Source of the DNA: CAWANF01 sp963783355
GTDB taxonomy: Bacteria; Bacteroidota; Rhodothermia; Balneolales; DATFMH01
NCBI GenBank assembly: GCA_963783355.1
Contig: CAWANF010000001.1
Location: forward strand, 186,001 to 250,000
Length of the DNA stretch: 64,000 bases
Direction of reading: 5' to 3'
Positions 28,291-38,415 of the stretch are shown piece after piece. The notes under the pieces were generated by a model, which was not told the origin of the DNA, did not search any database, and worked only from the letters and a program-made list of their open reading frames with translations. The translations under genes were made by a program, and so were the position numbers. How positions within the stretch are numbered: the first letter of the stretch is position 1; every line of letters starts with the position of its first letter.

Positions 28291-31200
28291 AAAAGGGATA
28301 CAATCTAATTATGAAATATCTCAAATTTAATTGTCTGAAGATAACCCTTATCACTCTCGGCATTTGCATGTTTGGAGGTATTGTAGAGGCACAGATACTG
28401 AGTGATAATTTCGACACTTCGAATACTTCGTCCATTAAGTTCAAAAATCTGCGTATTGAAAAGGGTACGAATCTGAAACAAGCTCTGAATTTGCTGGAAC
28501 AACAATTTGGAGTAGTTTTTCTCTACAGAACCGATGCGATACAAAATCGCAAAGTGACCAGTAGTAAAATCTTGTCCGATAATGTTGAAAAAGCGTTAAA
28601 AGAATTGTTTAAAGGGCAGGGACTGGCATACAAATATATTAATCCTAAAACATATGCAATATATGTCATAGCCAGGAAGGAGAAAACCAAGCCGAAAGAA
28701 CAGGTCCTGATCGATCAATTTAATGTGAAGGGTGAAGTTACTGATGCTACTACAGAGGATCCATTGCCGGGTGTCAATGTTGTATTAAAGGGAACGACAA
28801 TTGGAGCGGCTACCGGAGCAAATGGTAAATATAGTTTAGATGTACCGTCTGCCAATGACACACTTATTTATTCCTATATAGGGTACAAAAGCCAGGCGAT
28901 CCCCATCAAAGGCAGGCATACAATTAATGTCAGGCTGGTTCAAAAAACGATAAGTGGCCAGCAAGTTGTGGTCGTCGGTTATGGTACGCAAAAAAAATCA
29001 AGTGTAGTTGCTGCCATTACGCAGGTTTCGGGACAAGATTTGCAGACAACAGGGGATGTACCTGATGTCGGTATGGCTTTAACGGGTAAAGTACCGGGAG
29101 TAATTACAGAAAATAGTACCGGTTTGCCCGGCGATGAAAATCCACAGATTTTTATCCGTGGTATGAGTACCTGGCATAATGCCCAACCTCTTGTCCTGGT
29201 TGATGGCGTTGAGCGTCCACTGACGAGCGTTGATATGAGCTCGGTAAAGTCGTTGACCGTTTTGAAAGATGCCTCGGCTACCGCTGTTTATGGGGTGCGT
29301 GGAGCTAATGGGGTTATCCTGATTACCACAAAAACAGGAAGACAGGGAAGTGCTCAAATTACCGGTAGCTTTAATACTACCGTTAAAGTGCCTTCTAAAT
29401 TACCGGATGTAATGGATTCTTATAATACACTTGCTTTGCGTAATCAGGCCGTTGTTTATGAATTGGGTTTGTCACCTTCAAGCTGGAGTTATTATTTGCC
29501 TCCCGAAACTCTCAATAAATATCGTAATCCGGCTAACGCAGCAGAGGCGGCTCGCTATCCAAATGTAAACTGGGATAATGCATTGTTTAAAAATTATGCC
29601 TCTTCTTATCATGCCAACCTGAATGTCAGGGGGGGATCTAAGTTTGTAACTTATTTTGCAAACGCTGATTTTCGGAACGAAGGCGACCTTTTCAGAAAGT
29701 ATAATAACAGCCGGGGTTATCAATCCGGGTTTGGGTACAATCGTTTAAATGTACGTTCCAATTTAAATTTCAATATTACACCTACAACCAAGTTAAAAAC
29801 GAAACTTGCCGGTTCGTATGGTGTCAGGCAACGGCCATGGGGATTTTCGGGTGGAGATTATGGTTACTGGATAGCTGCCTATTCCACTCCTCCGGATCAC
29901 TATTTGCCAATATATCCGAATGGTAACTACGGATATTATCCCGGGGCAACCGGCGGAAGCGGAAATTCAATTGAAACCCTGGCGGTAAGTGGTGTCGAAT
30001 ATAATACCACAACTCAATTGACAACCACTTTTGAGTTGGATCAGGATCTGAGCATGCTGGCAAAAGGACTCAATTTCCGAGGTGACGTTGCCTTTGATAA
30101 TACGTTTTTAGAAGCCAGCAGGGGAATTAATGACTTATATAACGCTCCTCAGGAACAATATATCGATCCTTTTACGGGACAGATTAGCTATACGCATAGT
30201 TTTGATTCGGCGTCACGTTTTGATTATGCACCCGGAAAATTATGGACGACCAGTGGAGGATCGGTTGATGCTAATGCGACATACCGTAAGGTTTATTACC
30301 AGTTACAACTGAATTATGAGTTTGATTTAGGTAAAAAAAATCATTTTACCGAGATGGGGCTATTCAACCGAACTCAAAATGCCACAGGAAGTATCATTCC
30401 TCATAGAAGAGAAAACTGGGTATTCCGTACTACGTATAATTACAACGACAAATATATGATTGAATATAACGGATCATATAATGGTTCCGAGAAATTTAAT
30501 GCAGCTCACCGTTTTGCATTTTTCTCTTCCGGTGGGGTTGGCTGGAATATCTCCAACGAGAATTTTATGAAGTCGCTTACATTCGTAAATAACCTGAAAC
30601 TCCGGGGTTCTTACGGGAAAATTGGGGATGATAATACCACGGCCCGCTGGCTTTACATGACGCAATGGGCTTATGGTGGCCAGGCTCCGTTAGGACTTAC
30701 CGGGGAAGAAGCCACTAACAGTCCGTATAACTGGTATTATATAACATCTGTTGGTAATCCTAATGTGCATTGGGCGACCGTGACAAAAGCGGATGTCGGT
30801 CTCGATTTTGGCTTTTTCAGAAATCAAATAACTGGAAGTTTTGACTATTTCAAAGATAAACGAACGGATATTCTCATTGAAAGTGCTAACCGGGCCATTC
30901 CTTCCTACTATGGTCAAAATGCTCCTCCGGCTAACTTGGGAGCAGTGCAAAATAAGGGTTTTGAGTTATCGGTAAACCTGAATCACACATTTAATAAAGT
31001 GTATTTGTGGTCAAAAATTGATGTAACGCATGCAAAGAATAAAGTGCTTTATGCAGATGATCCCGCGTTGCTGCCACAGTATCAAATGAAAGAAGGCAAA
31101 GCGATTGGTCAGGCCTACTCTCCTGTAAGTAAAGGCTATTATGATACGTGGGGTCAGCTTTATGCAAGTACGCCGTTTAATACGAACGACAATCAAAAAT

Positions 31201-31766
31201 TGCCGGGAGGAAAACAAATTGTTGATTACAATGCAGATGGTATTATCGATACCCAGGATAATATTCCATACGGTTTTTCAGGTACGCCGCAAAACACGTA
31301 CAGTACAAGCGTTGGCTTTCAATGGAAAGGTTTTAGCGGTTATGTACAATTTTACGGAGTGAATAATGTAACCCGGCAGGTAGTGCTCTCCAGCCTGGGT
31401 GGAAATGATTTGGCTTTTGCTGTGAAGGGCGGATACTGGAGTCTGAATAATCTGAATGCCTCTACCCAGATGCCACGCTGGAAATCTCAAATTAATGGTT
31501 CCAGTTCGGGAAGCCGTTTTATGTATGACGGTTCCTATTTACGTTTGAAGAACGCACAAATAGCCTACACATTTGGCCCAAATTCGCGTTTGATAGAAGA
31601 ATTAGGAGTGAGAAGTATCAAGATTTACGTGAATGGAAATAACCTGTTTTTATGGACACAAATGCCTGATGATAGGGAAGCAAATTATGCTGGGACAGGT
31701 TGGGCCTCCCAGGGTGCATACCCAACTGTTAGACGTTTCAACTTCGGTGTTAATGTTAATTTCTAA
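28287..31766 (+). CDS. xusA: SusC-type TonB-dependent transducer/transporter with STN domain, xylan core
   Basis: A 1159-aa outer-membrane transporter with signalling ability. Signal peptide about 1-36 (GGIVEAQ). The STN (secretin/TonB short N-terminal) domain at about 50-130 (IEKGTNLKQALNLLEQQFGV... KALKELFKGQGLAYKY) is the part that contacts FecR in the periplasm. A carboxypeptidase-regulatory-like domain lies at about 148-228, the signature VVVVGYGTQKKSSVV at about 227-242, the plug (IRGMSTWHN, LVDGVERPL) follows, then the barrel, ending GVNVNF. Its start overlaps the FecR stop. The order SusC-SusD-SusC-SusD-DUF1735-GH10 matches the xusA-E/xyn10 core; the symbol is by synteny. An internal ATG at 28311 would also give a complete signal peptide. 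Confidence 0.93.
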   Translation: MKKGYNLIMKYLKFNCLKITLITLGICMFGGIVEAQILSDNFDTSNTSSIKFKNLRIEKGTNLKQALNLLEQQFGVVFLYRTDAIQNRKVTSSKILSDNVEKALKELFKGQGLAYKYINPKTYAIYVIARKEKTKPKEQVLIDQFNVKGEVTDATTEDPLPGVNVVLKGTTIGAATGANGKYSLDVPSANDTLIYSYIGYKSQAIPIKGRHTINVRLVQKTISGQQVVVVGYGTQKKSSVVAAITQVSGQDLQTTGDVPDVGMALTGKVPGVITENSTGLPGDENPQIFIRGMSTWHNAQPLVLVDGVERPLTSVDMSSVKSLTVLKDASATAVYGVRGANGVILITTKTGRQGSAQITGSFNTTVKVPSKLPDVMDSYNTLALRNQAVVYELGLSPSSWSYYLPPETLNKYRNPANAAEAARYPNVNWDNALFKNYASSYHANLNVRGGSKFVTYFANADFRNEGDLFRKYNNSRGYQSGFGYNRLNVRSNLNFNITPTTKLKTKLAGSYGVRQRPWGFSGGDYGYWIAAYSTPPDHYLPIYPNGNYGYYPGATGGSGNSIETLAVSGVEYNTTTQLTTTFELDQDLSMLAKGLNFRGDVAFDNTFLEASRGINDLYNAPQEQYIDPFTGQISYTHSFDSASRFDYAPGKLWTTSGGSVDANATYRKVYYQLQLNYEFDLGKKNHFTEMGLFNRTQNATGSIIPHRRENWVFRTTYNYNDKYMIEYNGSYNGSEKFNAAHRFAFFSSGGVGWNISNENFMKSLTFVNNLKLRGSYGKIGDDNTTARWLYMTQWAYGGQAPLGLTGEEATNSPYNWYYITSVGNPNVHWATVTKADVGLDFGFFRNQITGSFDYFKDKRTDILIESANRAIPSYYGQNAPPANLGAVQNKGFELSVNLNHTFNKVYLWSKIDVTHAKNKVLYADDPALLPQYQMKEGKAIGQAYSPVSKGYYDTWGQLYASTPFNTNDNQKLPGGKQIVDYNADGIIDTQDNIPYGFSGTPQNTYSTSVGFQWKGFSGYVQFYGVNNVTRQVVLSSLGGNDLAFAVKGGYWSLNNLNASTQMPRWKSQINGSSSGSRFMYDGSYLRLKNAQIAYTFGPNSRLIEELGVRSIKIYVNGNNLFLWTQMPDDREANYAGTGWASQGAYPTVRRFNFGVNVNF

Positions 31767-31780
31767 TTTTGGTTAAAGAA

Positions 31781-33646
31781 ATGAAAAAATATACTAACGG
31801 TTTTTTAGGAATCGGTATTATTCTAAGTGGTCTTTTGTTGGTATCATGTAATAATTTCCTCAATAAAACGCCGCAGTCCACCATTTCATCGGATCAGGCG
31901 TTTAAGAACTTCACTAATTTCCAGGGTTTTGTTGAACAAATTTATGCCGGTATTCCAGATTGGACAAACCATTACTGGACGAACAGCTGGAATTGGGGAG
32001 ATGACGAGGTTACCTCTAATGACATGAATTACCAGGTCGTTAATTATTTTGATAATGGCAACTTCTGGGGTTGGCAACGGGAACATAATGGTTGGAACAC
32101 TTCCTGGATGGATGACGGAACCGCTGCTCATGCCGGAGGTGGTCGGTTTGATACAGATCTCTGGAATGATGGGTGGCATGCCATACGTAAAGCAGATTTG
32201 GGGCTTGAAAACATCGATAAGATGGATGGTACGCAGGAAGAAAAGAATTTGATTAAAGGACAGTTATTGTTTTTCCGTGGATGGTATTACTTTCAGTTCA
32301 TGCAGTATTTTGGAGGACTGCCTTATCTGACCAAACCACTCCCTGCCGATCAGCAATTTAACCAGACCCGGCTCAGCTATCAGGCTACTGCAGACAGTGC
32401 CGCTAAAGATTTTCAGGCAGCTGCTGATTTGCTGCCTATTAACTGGGATAATACGGTTCCCGGACAGCGAACACTTGGTAATAATGCGTTACGTATTAAT
32501 AAGATTATGGCACTGAGTTATATGGGTAAAGATTTACTTTGGGCCGGCAGTCCTTTGATGAACTATGTATCGACCGGAAGTAAATCGTATAACCAGGATT
32601 TTTGCAAGCGGGCTGCAGATGTCTTTGCTAAAGTATTGCAATTGTGTGAAAGCGGTCAGGCACCTTATAAATTGGTTCCGTTTTCCCAGTATCATACGCT
32701 TTTTTATACAATGGGACAGGATTGGAAGATGCCCGGGGGGACCGAGGCCATATTCAGAGGACCGTATTATGGTGCAAACCAATCTAATTATGGGACAAGT
32801 AAGCAGTATCAACCGGGTGTAATTGGTGATGGCAGTAATTTCTATCCTACGGCCAATTATGTTGATAATTTCGGTATGGCGAATGGCCTGCCCATCACCG
32901 ATCCCAACTCCGGTTATGATCCAAAGCATCCCTGGCTGAATCGTGATCCCCGGTTTTATAAAGATTTCGTATACGACGGGGAGAAGGTTGTACAGGGTAG
33001 TATGCCGGCTAATGAAGAGCAAAATCGTTATGCAAACCTGTATACAGGGGGAAGTTACAGGGATCCTAATAATGGAAGCCGCACCGGTTACCTATTGTAT
33101 AAATTTATCCCGATAACGGCTAATAAATATGATGACGGTTATAATTATGGCAACAATCTGAATGTCCATCTTCCGTGGATGCGGTTAGCGGGTGTTTATA
33201 TTATGTATGCCGAAGCTGCTGCCGAAGGATATCAGTCGCCTGCAGGAAAAGCTCCGGGTTATGGTAAAACCGCCATAGATGCTATTAATTTTGTTCGGGA
33301 TCGGGCCGGAGTTGGTCATGTCGGTGCGGCCTATACAGCCAGCCTGGATAAATTCATGGGTGAGGTCAGGCGTGAATATGCGGTAGAATTGGCATTTGAA
33401 AAACATCGCTTTACCAATCTGCGTCGCTGGATGCTGTTAACGAAAGCTCCCTATTTAGACAAAACAGCTATCGAGTTTGATCGTGCCGGAACCTTTGATC
33501 CAAATAATCCCAAACAAAACGCGGTAAGTAACTTACATGAAACCGTTATTGTGAAGCGCCAATACACTGACAGGGATTATTGGTTACCGCTGAAAACAAA
33601 AGATGTAAATATTAGTAAGAGTTTTAACCAAAACCCTGGCTGGTGA
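31781..33646 (+). CDS. xusB: SusD-family xylan-binding lipoprotein
   Basis: A ~621-aa SusD/RagB lipoprotein, partner of the upstream SusC. ATG at 31781 gives MKKYTNGFLGIGIILSGLLLVSC with a lipobox cysteine; an in-frame TTG at 31769 adds four residues (LVKE) before it and is less likely. The SusD N-terminal helical part carries 'KGQLLFFRGWYYFQFMQYFG', and the C-terminal part carries RLAGVYIMYAEAAAEGY and 'VRREYAVELAFEKHRFTNLR'. It ends QNPGW like the first SusD. Many Trp and Tyr residues near the N-terminus (TNHYWTNSWNWGDDE) could form a sugar platform. The gene is separated from SusC by only 14 bp. Confidence 0.93.
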   Translation: MKKYTNGFLGIGIILSGLLLVSCNNFLNKTPQSTISSDQAFKNFTNFQGFVEQIYAGIPDWTNHYWTNSWNWGDDEVTSNDMNYQVVNYFDNGNFWGWQREHNGWNTSWMDDGTAAHAGGGRFDTDLWNDGWHAIRKADLGLENIDKMDGTQEEKNLIKGQLLFFRGWYYFQFMQYFGGLPYLTKPLPADQQFNQTRLSYQATADSAAKDFQAAADLLPINWDNTVPGQRTLGNNALRINKIMALSYMGKDLLWAGSPLMNYVSTGSKSYNQDFCKRAADVFAKVLQLCESGQAPYKLVPFSQYHTLFYTMGQDWKMPGGTEAIFRGPYYGANQSNYGTSKQYQPGVIGDGSNFYPTANYVDNFGMANGLPITDPNSGYDPKHPWLNRDPRFYKDFVYDGEKVVQGSMPANEEQNRYANLYTGGSYRDPNNGSRTGYLLYKFIPITANKYDDGYNYGNNLNVHLPWMRLAGVYIMYAEAAAEGYQSPAGKAPGYGKTAIDAINFVRDRAGVGHVGAAYTASLDKFMGEVRREYAVELAFEKHRFTNLRRWMLLTKAPYLDKTAIEFDRAGTFDPNNPKQNAVSNLHETVIVKRQYTDRDYWLPLKTKDVNISKSFNQNPGW

Positions 33647-33700
33647 TACAGTAATACAGTGGAGTATTAAAAAATATATGAGCTAAAAAACATAGGAATT

Positions 33701-36571
33701 ATGAAATACATACATTTTAAAATCGTACTAATTGCTGTGGTTATCCTTTTGCCGGTGGTATTGATGGCGCAGACTGGTAATCTGAAGGGGATCGATCAAT
33801 CGGTTAAAGATTCCGTTATGAGTAAAAAGGAGGATAACAATTCAGTACAAACAGCATTTAGAAAAGTACATAAAGAAAATCTCCTTGGAGGAATCTCTTA
33901 TGTCAACGTGCCCCAAATTATGAAGAAAAACTATCTAATGAATAGTTTGGATGGTATGCAGGCATTTGTCGGGGGGTTTAATGGCCACATTTGGGGAATG
34001 AGCAACTACTTGGTTTTGGTAGACGGTGTTCCTCGTGATGCCAGTAGTGTTGTGCCTTCTTCAATCCAACAAATAACTTTTTTAAAAGGTATTTCGGCCG
34101 TTGCACTTTACGGTAGTCTTGCTGCAAACGGCGTAATATATATTACGACCAAAAAAGGCGGAGATCATAATCTGCGGATTGACGGCCGGGTAGATGCCGG
34201 GGTTTATGTTCCCAAGAGTTATCCCCAGTACCTGGGATCAGCCGAATACATGACGCTCTATAATGAGGCCCGGCAGAATGATGGACTTCAACAATTATAT
34301 AGTCCGTCGACCATTTATAATTATGCTTCCGGAAATGATCCTTACCGGTATCCTAATGTGAATTATTATTCAAATGATTATCTGAAAAGTTTCTATAACC
34401 GATATGATGGGAATGTCGGAATTTCCGGAGGTAATCAATCCGCCCGTTATTATACTAATATCAATTTTGGAACAGCCGGTTCCTTAATGAACTTTGGTCA
34501 GGCTAAAAATGATGGTAATAATCGTTTCAGTATTCGGGGGAATGTTAATCTCGATGTGAATAAATATCTCACCGGTTCAGTTGAAGCCGCGGCTATCTAT
34601 AATAATCAGAATGGTGTGAATATTATGGACCAATCGGGGAACCCCAGCAGTTATTGGACTGAAGCTGCTACGTTACGCCCAAATTTGTTTTCCCCTCTTA
34701 TTCCCATTAGTGATTTTGTGAAAAACAGTACAGACATGCAGCAAATTGTCAAAAATAGCAATCACGTTATTGATGGCAAATACCTTTTGGGGGGTAATCA
34801 ATTGTATCCTACAAACCCCATTGCAAGCGCCTATGCGGGCGGTACAAATCAAACCGTTAACAGGCAGTTTCAATTTAATACCGGGATTAATGCCAACCTG
34901 GTAAAAGTTCTGAAAGGTTTGACTTTTCAATCCATGTTTGGTGTAGATTATCAAACGGCGTATGAGGAATCCTATAACAATGATTATGCCGTATATGATC
35001 CTTTCTGGGTAGCCTATAACGGAAATGATCAGGTTAGCAATCTGACGAAATATGGCAACGATTCCAAGACCGGAGTTCAGAATATTAGTAATAATTCGTA
35101 TGAACAGACCATTGCCTTTTCCAGTCAGTTTAACTATAAAACGACGATAAATGGTGTAAATCATATTTCGGCCATGTTAATCGCATCCGGATATCAGCAA
35201 ACACATACCGGGGTATATCAGAAAACAAATAATACAAATCTTGGAATACAATTAAGCTATAATTACCGGCACAAGTATTATGCGGAATTCGATGGTGCCG
35301 TACCACATTCAGCTAAGTTGCCTAAAAATAATCGTAATGCTTTTTCGCCAACCGTTACTTTGGGTTGGAGAATCAGTAACGAAAAATTTATGTCTGATAT
35401 CTCGTCAATAAATAATCTTGAGCTTTACGTTTCCGCTGGTATTGTAAACACCGATTTAAGTATTCCTGATTATTATCTGTACCAAAGCCAATATACCCAG
35501 GCTAACGGGGAATATTTCAGTTGGAGAGATGGTGCACTCAGAAGGGGTACGGATTCCCGAAGAGGCCCTAATCCGAATCTCACTTATGCAAAACGTAAAG
35601 AAATCGATGCGGGAGTCAATGCCTCCTTATTTAACAACTTAATTACTTTTAATGGAACATTTTTCTACAACAGGATGACCGGGAATGTAATTCAGGCTTC
35701 TGTATTATATCCAAGTTACTTCACAACTTATTACCCTAATTCTTCATTTGTTCCTTATATCAATTATAATATTGATCAGAGAGTCGGTTTCGATTTTCAG
35801 GTAAATATAAATAAGAGGATTGGCGCCGTAGATTGGAATTTAGGTTTTGCCGGTACCTATTATAATAGCAAGGCAGTTAGGCGTGCGGAGGTTCATCAAT
35901 ATGGATATCAATACACACAGGGCAAACCTCTTGATGCCATTTGGGGGCTCCAAAGCGAAGGATTTTTTATGAGTAATCAGGAAATTGCCAATTCGCCGAC
36001 TCAGTCATTTGGTGTGGTACAACCCGGTGATATCAAGTACAAAGATCAGAATGGAGACGGTGTTATCAATTCACAAGACGAAGTCTATCTCGGAAAGGCC
36101 GGATGGAATGGAGCTCCGCTGACTTATGGGGTTCACCTGACGGCCAGTTGGAAAAATTTGACTTTCTTTGCCCTGGGTACCGGACAATACGGAGCTTACG
36201 CTATGAAAAACAGCTCTTATTATTGGGTCAGCGGCAGTGATAAATATTCTGCTGTGGTCTTAAATCGCTGGACCGAGCAGACTAAGAATACGGCAACGTA
36301 TCCACGGTTAACTACCCAGAGCGGCAGTAATAATTTCCGATCTTCAGATTTCTGGATATACAGTACTGACCGCTTTGATTTACAGGAAGTACAGATAACA
36401 TATAATCTTCCAAAAAGATTGGTGGGAAACTGGTTTATACGGAATATGGAACTTTATGTCAGAGGTTCTAATCTCCTCACCATTTCTCCCAACCGAAAGA
36501 TTATGGAATTAAATGTCAGCGGACCTCCTCAAACCCGGTTTTATAACATAGGGATTAAAGCGTATTTCTAA
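33701..36571 (+). CDS. xusC: Second SusC-like TonB-dependent protein, lacking the N-terminal beta-sandwich
   Basis: A 956-aa SusC-related barrel with signal peptide 1-24 (LLPVVLMAQ). The usual CNA-B/carboxypeptidase-regulatory domain and the VVVGYGTQ signature are both missing. After the signal there are only ~60 polar residues before a reduced plug (LVLVDGVPRDASSVV, FLKGISAVALYGSLAANGVI). The barrel is complete and ends GIKAYF. Loss of the recognisable TonB-interacting front end is seen in the second SusC of xylan 'xus' clusters, by gene order. It may depend on the first SusC or act with an atypical TonB contact. It is followed 25 bp later by its SusD partner. Confidence 0.9.
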   Translation: MKYIHFKIVLIAVVILLPVVLMAQTGNLKGIDQSVKDSVMSKKEDNNSVQTAFRKVHKENLLGGISYVNVPQIMKKNYLMNSLDGMQAFVGGFNGHIWGMSNYLVLVDGVPRDASSVVPSSIQQITFLKGISAVALYGSLAANGVIYITTKKGGDHNLRIDGRVDAGVYVPKSYPQYLGSAEYMTLYNEARQNDGLQQLYSPSTIYNYASGNDPYRYPNVNYYSNDYLKSFYNRYDGNVGISGGNQSARYYTNINFGTAGSLMNFGQAKNDGNNRFSIRGNVNLDVNKYLTGSVEAAAIYNNQNGVNIMDQSGNPSSYWTEAATLRPNLFSPLIPISDFVKNSTDMQQIVKNSNHVIDGKYLLGGNQLYPTNPIASAYAGGTNQTVNRQFQFNTGINANLVKVLKGLTFQSMFGVDYQTAYEESYNNDYAVYDPFWVAYNGNDQVSNLTKYGNDSKTGVQNISNNSYEQTIAFSSQFNYKTTINGVNHISAMLIASGYQQTHTGVYQKTNNTNLGIQLSYNYRHKYYAEFDGAVPHSAKLPKNNRNAFSPTVTLGWRISNEKFMSDISSINNLELYVSAGIVNTDLSIPDYYLYQSQYTQANGEYFSWRDGALRRGTDSRRGPNPNLTYAKRKEIDAGVNASLFNNLITFNGTFFYNRMTGNVIQASVLYPSYFTTYYPNSSFVPYINYNIDQRVGFDFQVNINKRIGAVDWNLGFAGTYYNSKAVRRAEVHQYGYQYTQGKPLDAIWGLQSEGFFMSNQEIANSPTQSFGVVQPGDIKYKDQNGDGVINSQDEVYLGKAGWNGAPLTYGVHLTASWKNLTFFALGTGQYGAYAMKNSSYYWVSGSDKYSAVVLNRWTEQTKNTATYPRLTTQSGSNNFRSSDFWIYSTDRFDLQEVQITYNLPKRLVGNWFIRNMELYVRGSNLLTISPNRKIMELNVSGPPQTRFYNIGIKAYF

Positions 36572-36596
36572 TCAAAAATTAAATGTGAAAGAAATT

Positions 36597-38372
36597 ATGT
36601 ATAAAAAGATATTATATTATTTGTCTTTCTTATCGATTGTTCTTCTTATTAGCAGTTGTACAGATCTTTTTAAACCTGCTAACGAGAATATTCGCGGACT
36701 CAGTGATATGTACAACGATCCGGCCTATGCTGAGGGATTTTTGATAGATGCGTATAATCGTATTCCTACAAATTCCTGGACATTCAGTGATGTTGCTACA
36801 GATAATGCCGTTAGTAATGATGTTAATAACAGTTTTCGTCAGATAGCTTCCGGACAATGGACATCAAGTAACGATCCGGTGAATCAATGGCAAAACAGCA
36901 GGGCTGCTATTCAATATCTGAATATCTTTCTTGCAAACGTAGATAAAGTGACCTGGGCCAAAGATACAACCGCTAATGATTTATTTGATAAACGAATGAA
37001 GGGCGAAGCTTATGGCTTACGTGGTCTCTTTATGTATTATCTCTTGCGTGCTCATGCAGGTTGGACCGGTAGTAACGAAACGGGTCAATTGTTAGGAGTT
37101 CCTATTGTTCTGACTCCCCAGTCACCTGATTCGAATTTCAATAAACCCCGGGCGACATTCGAAGCTTGTATGAAACAAATCTACAGTGATCTGGATAAAG
37201 CAAAACAACTGCTGCCCCTGGATTATGGAAATTTATCATCCGCTTCCCAGTTGCCTCCGCAATACAGTAATGTTGATATGGGTAGTTATAATCGTGTTTT
37301 TGGCGATTTCGGGAAACAGCGCATGAGTGGTCGTATCGCTATGGCAATCGAAGCACAAGCCGCTCTATTGGCTGCAAGTCCGGCCTACAAGTCCAGTGAT
37401 AATACAACAACCTGGGCCAATGCAGCTACATATGCCGGTAATATATTAAAACTCAACGGAGGGGTCTCTGGCTTGGATCCTAATGGGGCAACCTGGTATA
37501 ATAATGCAAATGAAATTAATAATTTAGGTGGTGGAGCAAATCCTCCGGAGATACTGTGGAGAACGGATGTTGGTCAAAGTAGTAGTTTGGAACAACAAAA
37601 TTTCCCTCCCACTTTGTATGGTAGTGGCCGGGTAGATCCTACACAAAATTTAGTGGATGCGTTCCCTATGGCAAACGGATACCCGATTACAGACCCTAAT
37701 AGTGGTTATGATCCTTCAAATCCATATGCAAATCGTGATCCGATGTTACTAAAATATATTTTAGTGAATGGGAGTACTGCCGGAACGCAAAATTCGACTA
37801 TAATCACTGCCGCAGATGGCAATACAAATGATGCACTGAATAAAGTCGAAACATCAACAAGAACAGGGTATTATTTACGTAAATTACTCCGCCAGGATGT
37901 GAATCTGAATCCTTCAAATGTTAATACTCAATTACACTATAAACCACGGATTCGATATACCGAATTATATCTTGATTATGCAGAAGCCGCTAACGAAGCG
38001 TGGGGACCGACGGGAACAGGGCCATTTAGCTTTTCGGCATATGATGTGATTGCAGCTATCAGACAACGCGAAGGAATAACCCAGCCGGATGTTTATTTGC
38101 AGTCAATACAATCTAATCAAACCGCTATGCGGCAATTAATCAGGAATGTTCGTCGAATAGAGTTATGCTTTGAAGGTTTTCGTTTTTGGGATTTACGTAG
38201 ATGGAATGAAAATCTGACGGTACCTGCAGAAGGTGATATGATTGAAAACGGGAATCATAAAATATTTACAGTTGCGAAAAGAATTTATGATAAATACATG
38301 AATTTTGGTCCGATTCCACGCGACGCCGTTCTAAAATACAGTGCTTTAAAACAAAATTATGGATGGAATTAA
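36597..38372 (+). CDS. xusD: Second SusD-family lipoprotein
   Basis: A ~591-aa SusD/RagB protein. ATG at 36597 yields MYKKILYYLSFLSIVLLISSC, a clear lipoprotein leader; a GTG at 36585 is in frame but less likely. SusD helical regions include 'KRMKGEAYGLRGLFMYYLLR', and the C-terminal signature includes YTELYLDYAEAANEAWG and VRRIELCFEGFRFWDLRRW. It ends KQNYGWN. It lies directly after the second SusC and would cap it at the cell surface. Confidence 0.93.
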   Translation: MYKKILYYLSFLSIVLLISSCTDLFKPANENIRGLSDMYNDPAYAEGFLIDAYNRIPTNSWTFSDVATDNAVSNDVNNSFRQIASGQWTSSNDPVNQWQNSRAAIQYLNIFLANVDKVTWAKDTTANDLFDKRMKGEAYGLRGLFMYYLLRAHAGWTGSNETGQLLGVPIVLTPQSPDSNFNKPRATFEACMKQIYSDLDKAKQLLPLDYGNLSSASQLPPQYSNVDMGSYNRVFGDFGKQRMSGRIAMAIEAQAALLAASPAYKSSDNTTTWANAATYAGNILKLNGGVSGLDPNGATWYNNANEINNLGGGANPPEILWRTDVGQSSSLEQQNFPPTLYGSGRVDPTQNLVDAFPMANGYPITDPNSGYDPSNPYANRDPMLLKYILVNGSTAGTQNSTIITAADGNTNDALNKVETSTRTGYYLRKLLRQDVNLNPSNVNTQLHYKPRIRYTELYLDYAEAANEAWGPTGTGPFSFSAYDVIAAIRQREGITQPDVYLQSIQSNQTAMRQLIRNVRRIELCFEGFRFWDLRRWNENLTVPAEGDMIENGNHKIFTVAKRIYDKYMNFGPIPRDAVLKYSALKQNYGWN

Positions 38373-38415
38373 GTATAGGATCCTATCCTTTAACTTTTTA
38401 AAAGAAATTGGACAG

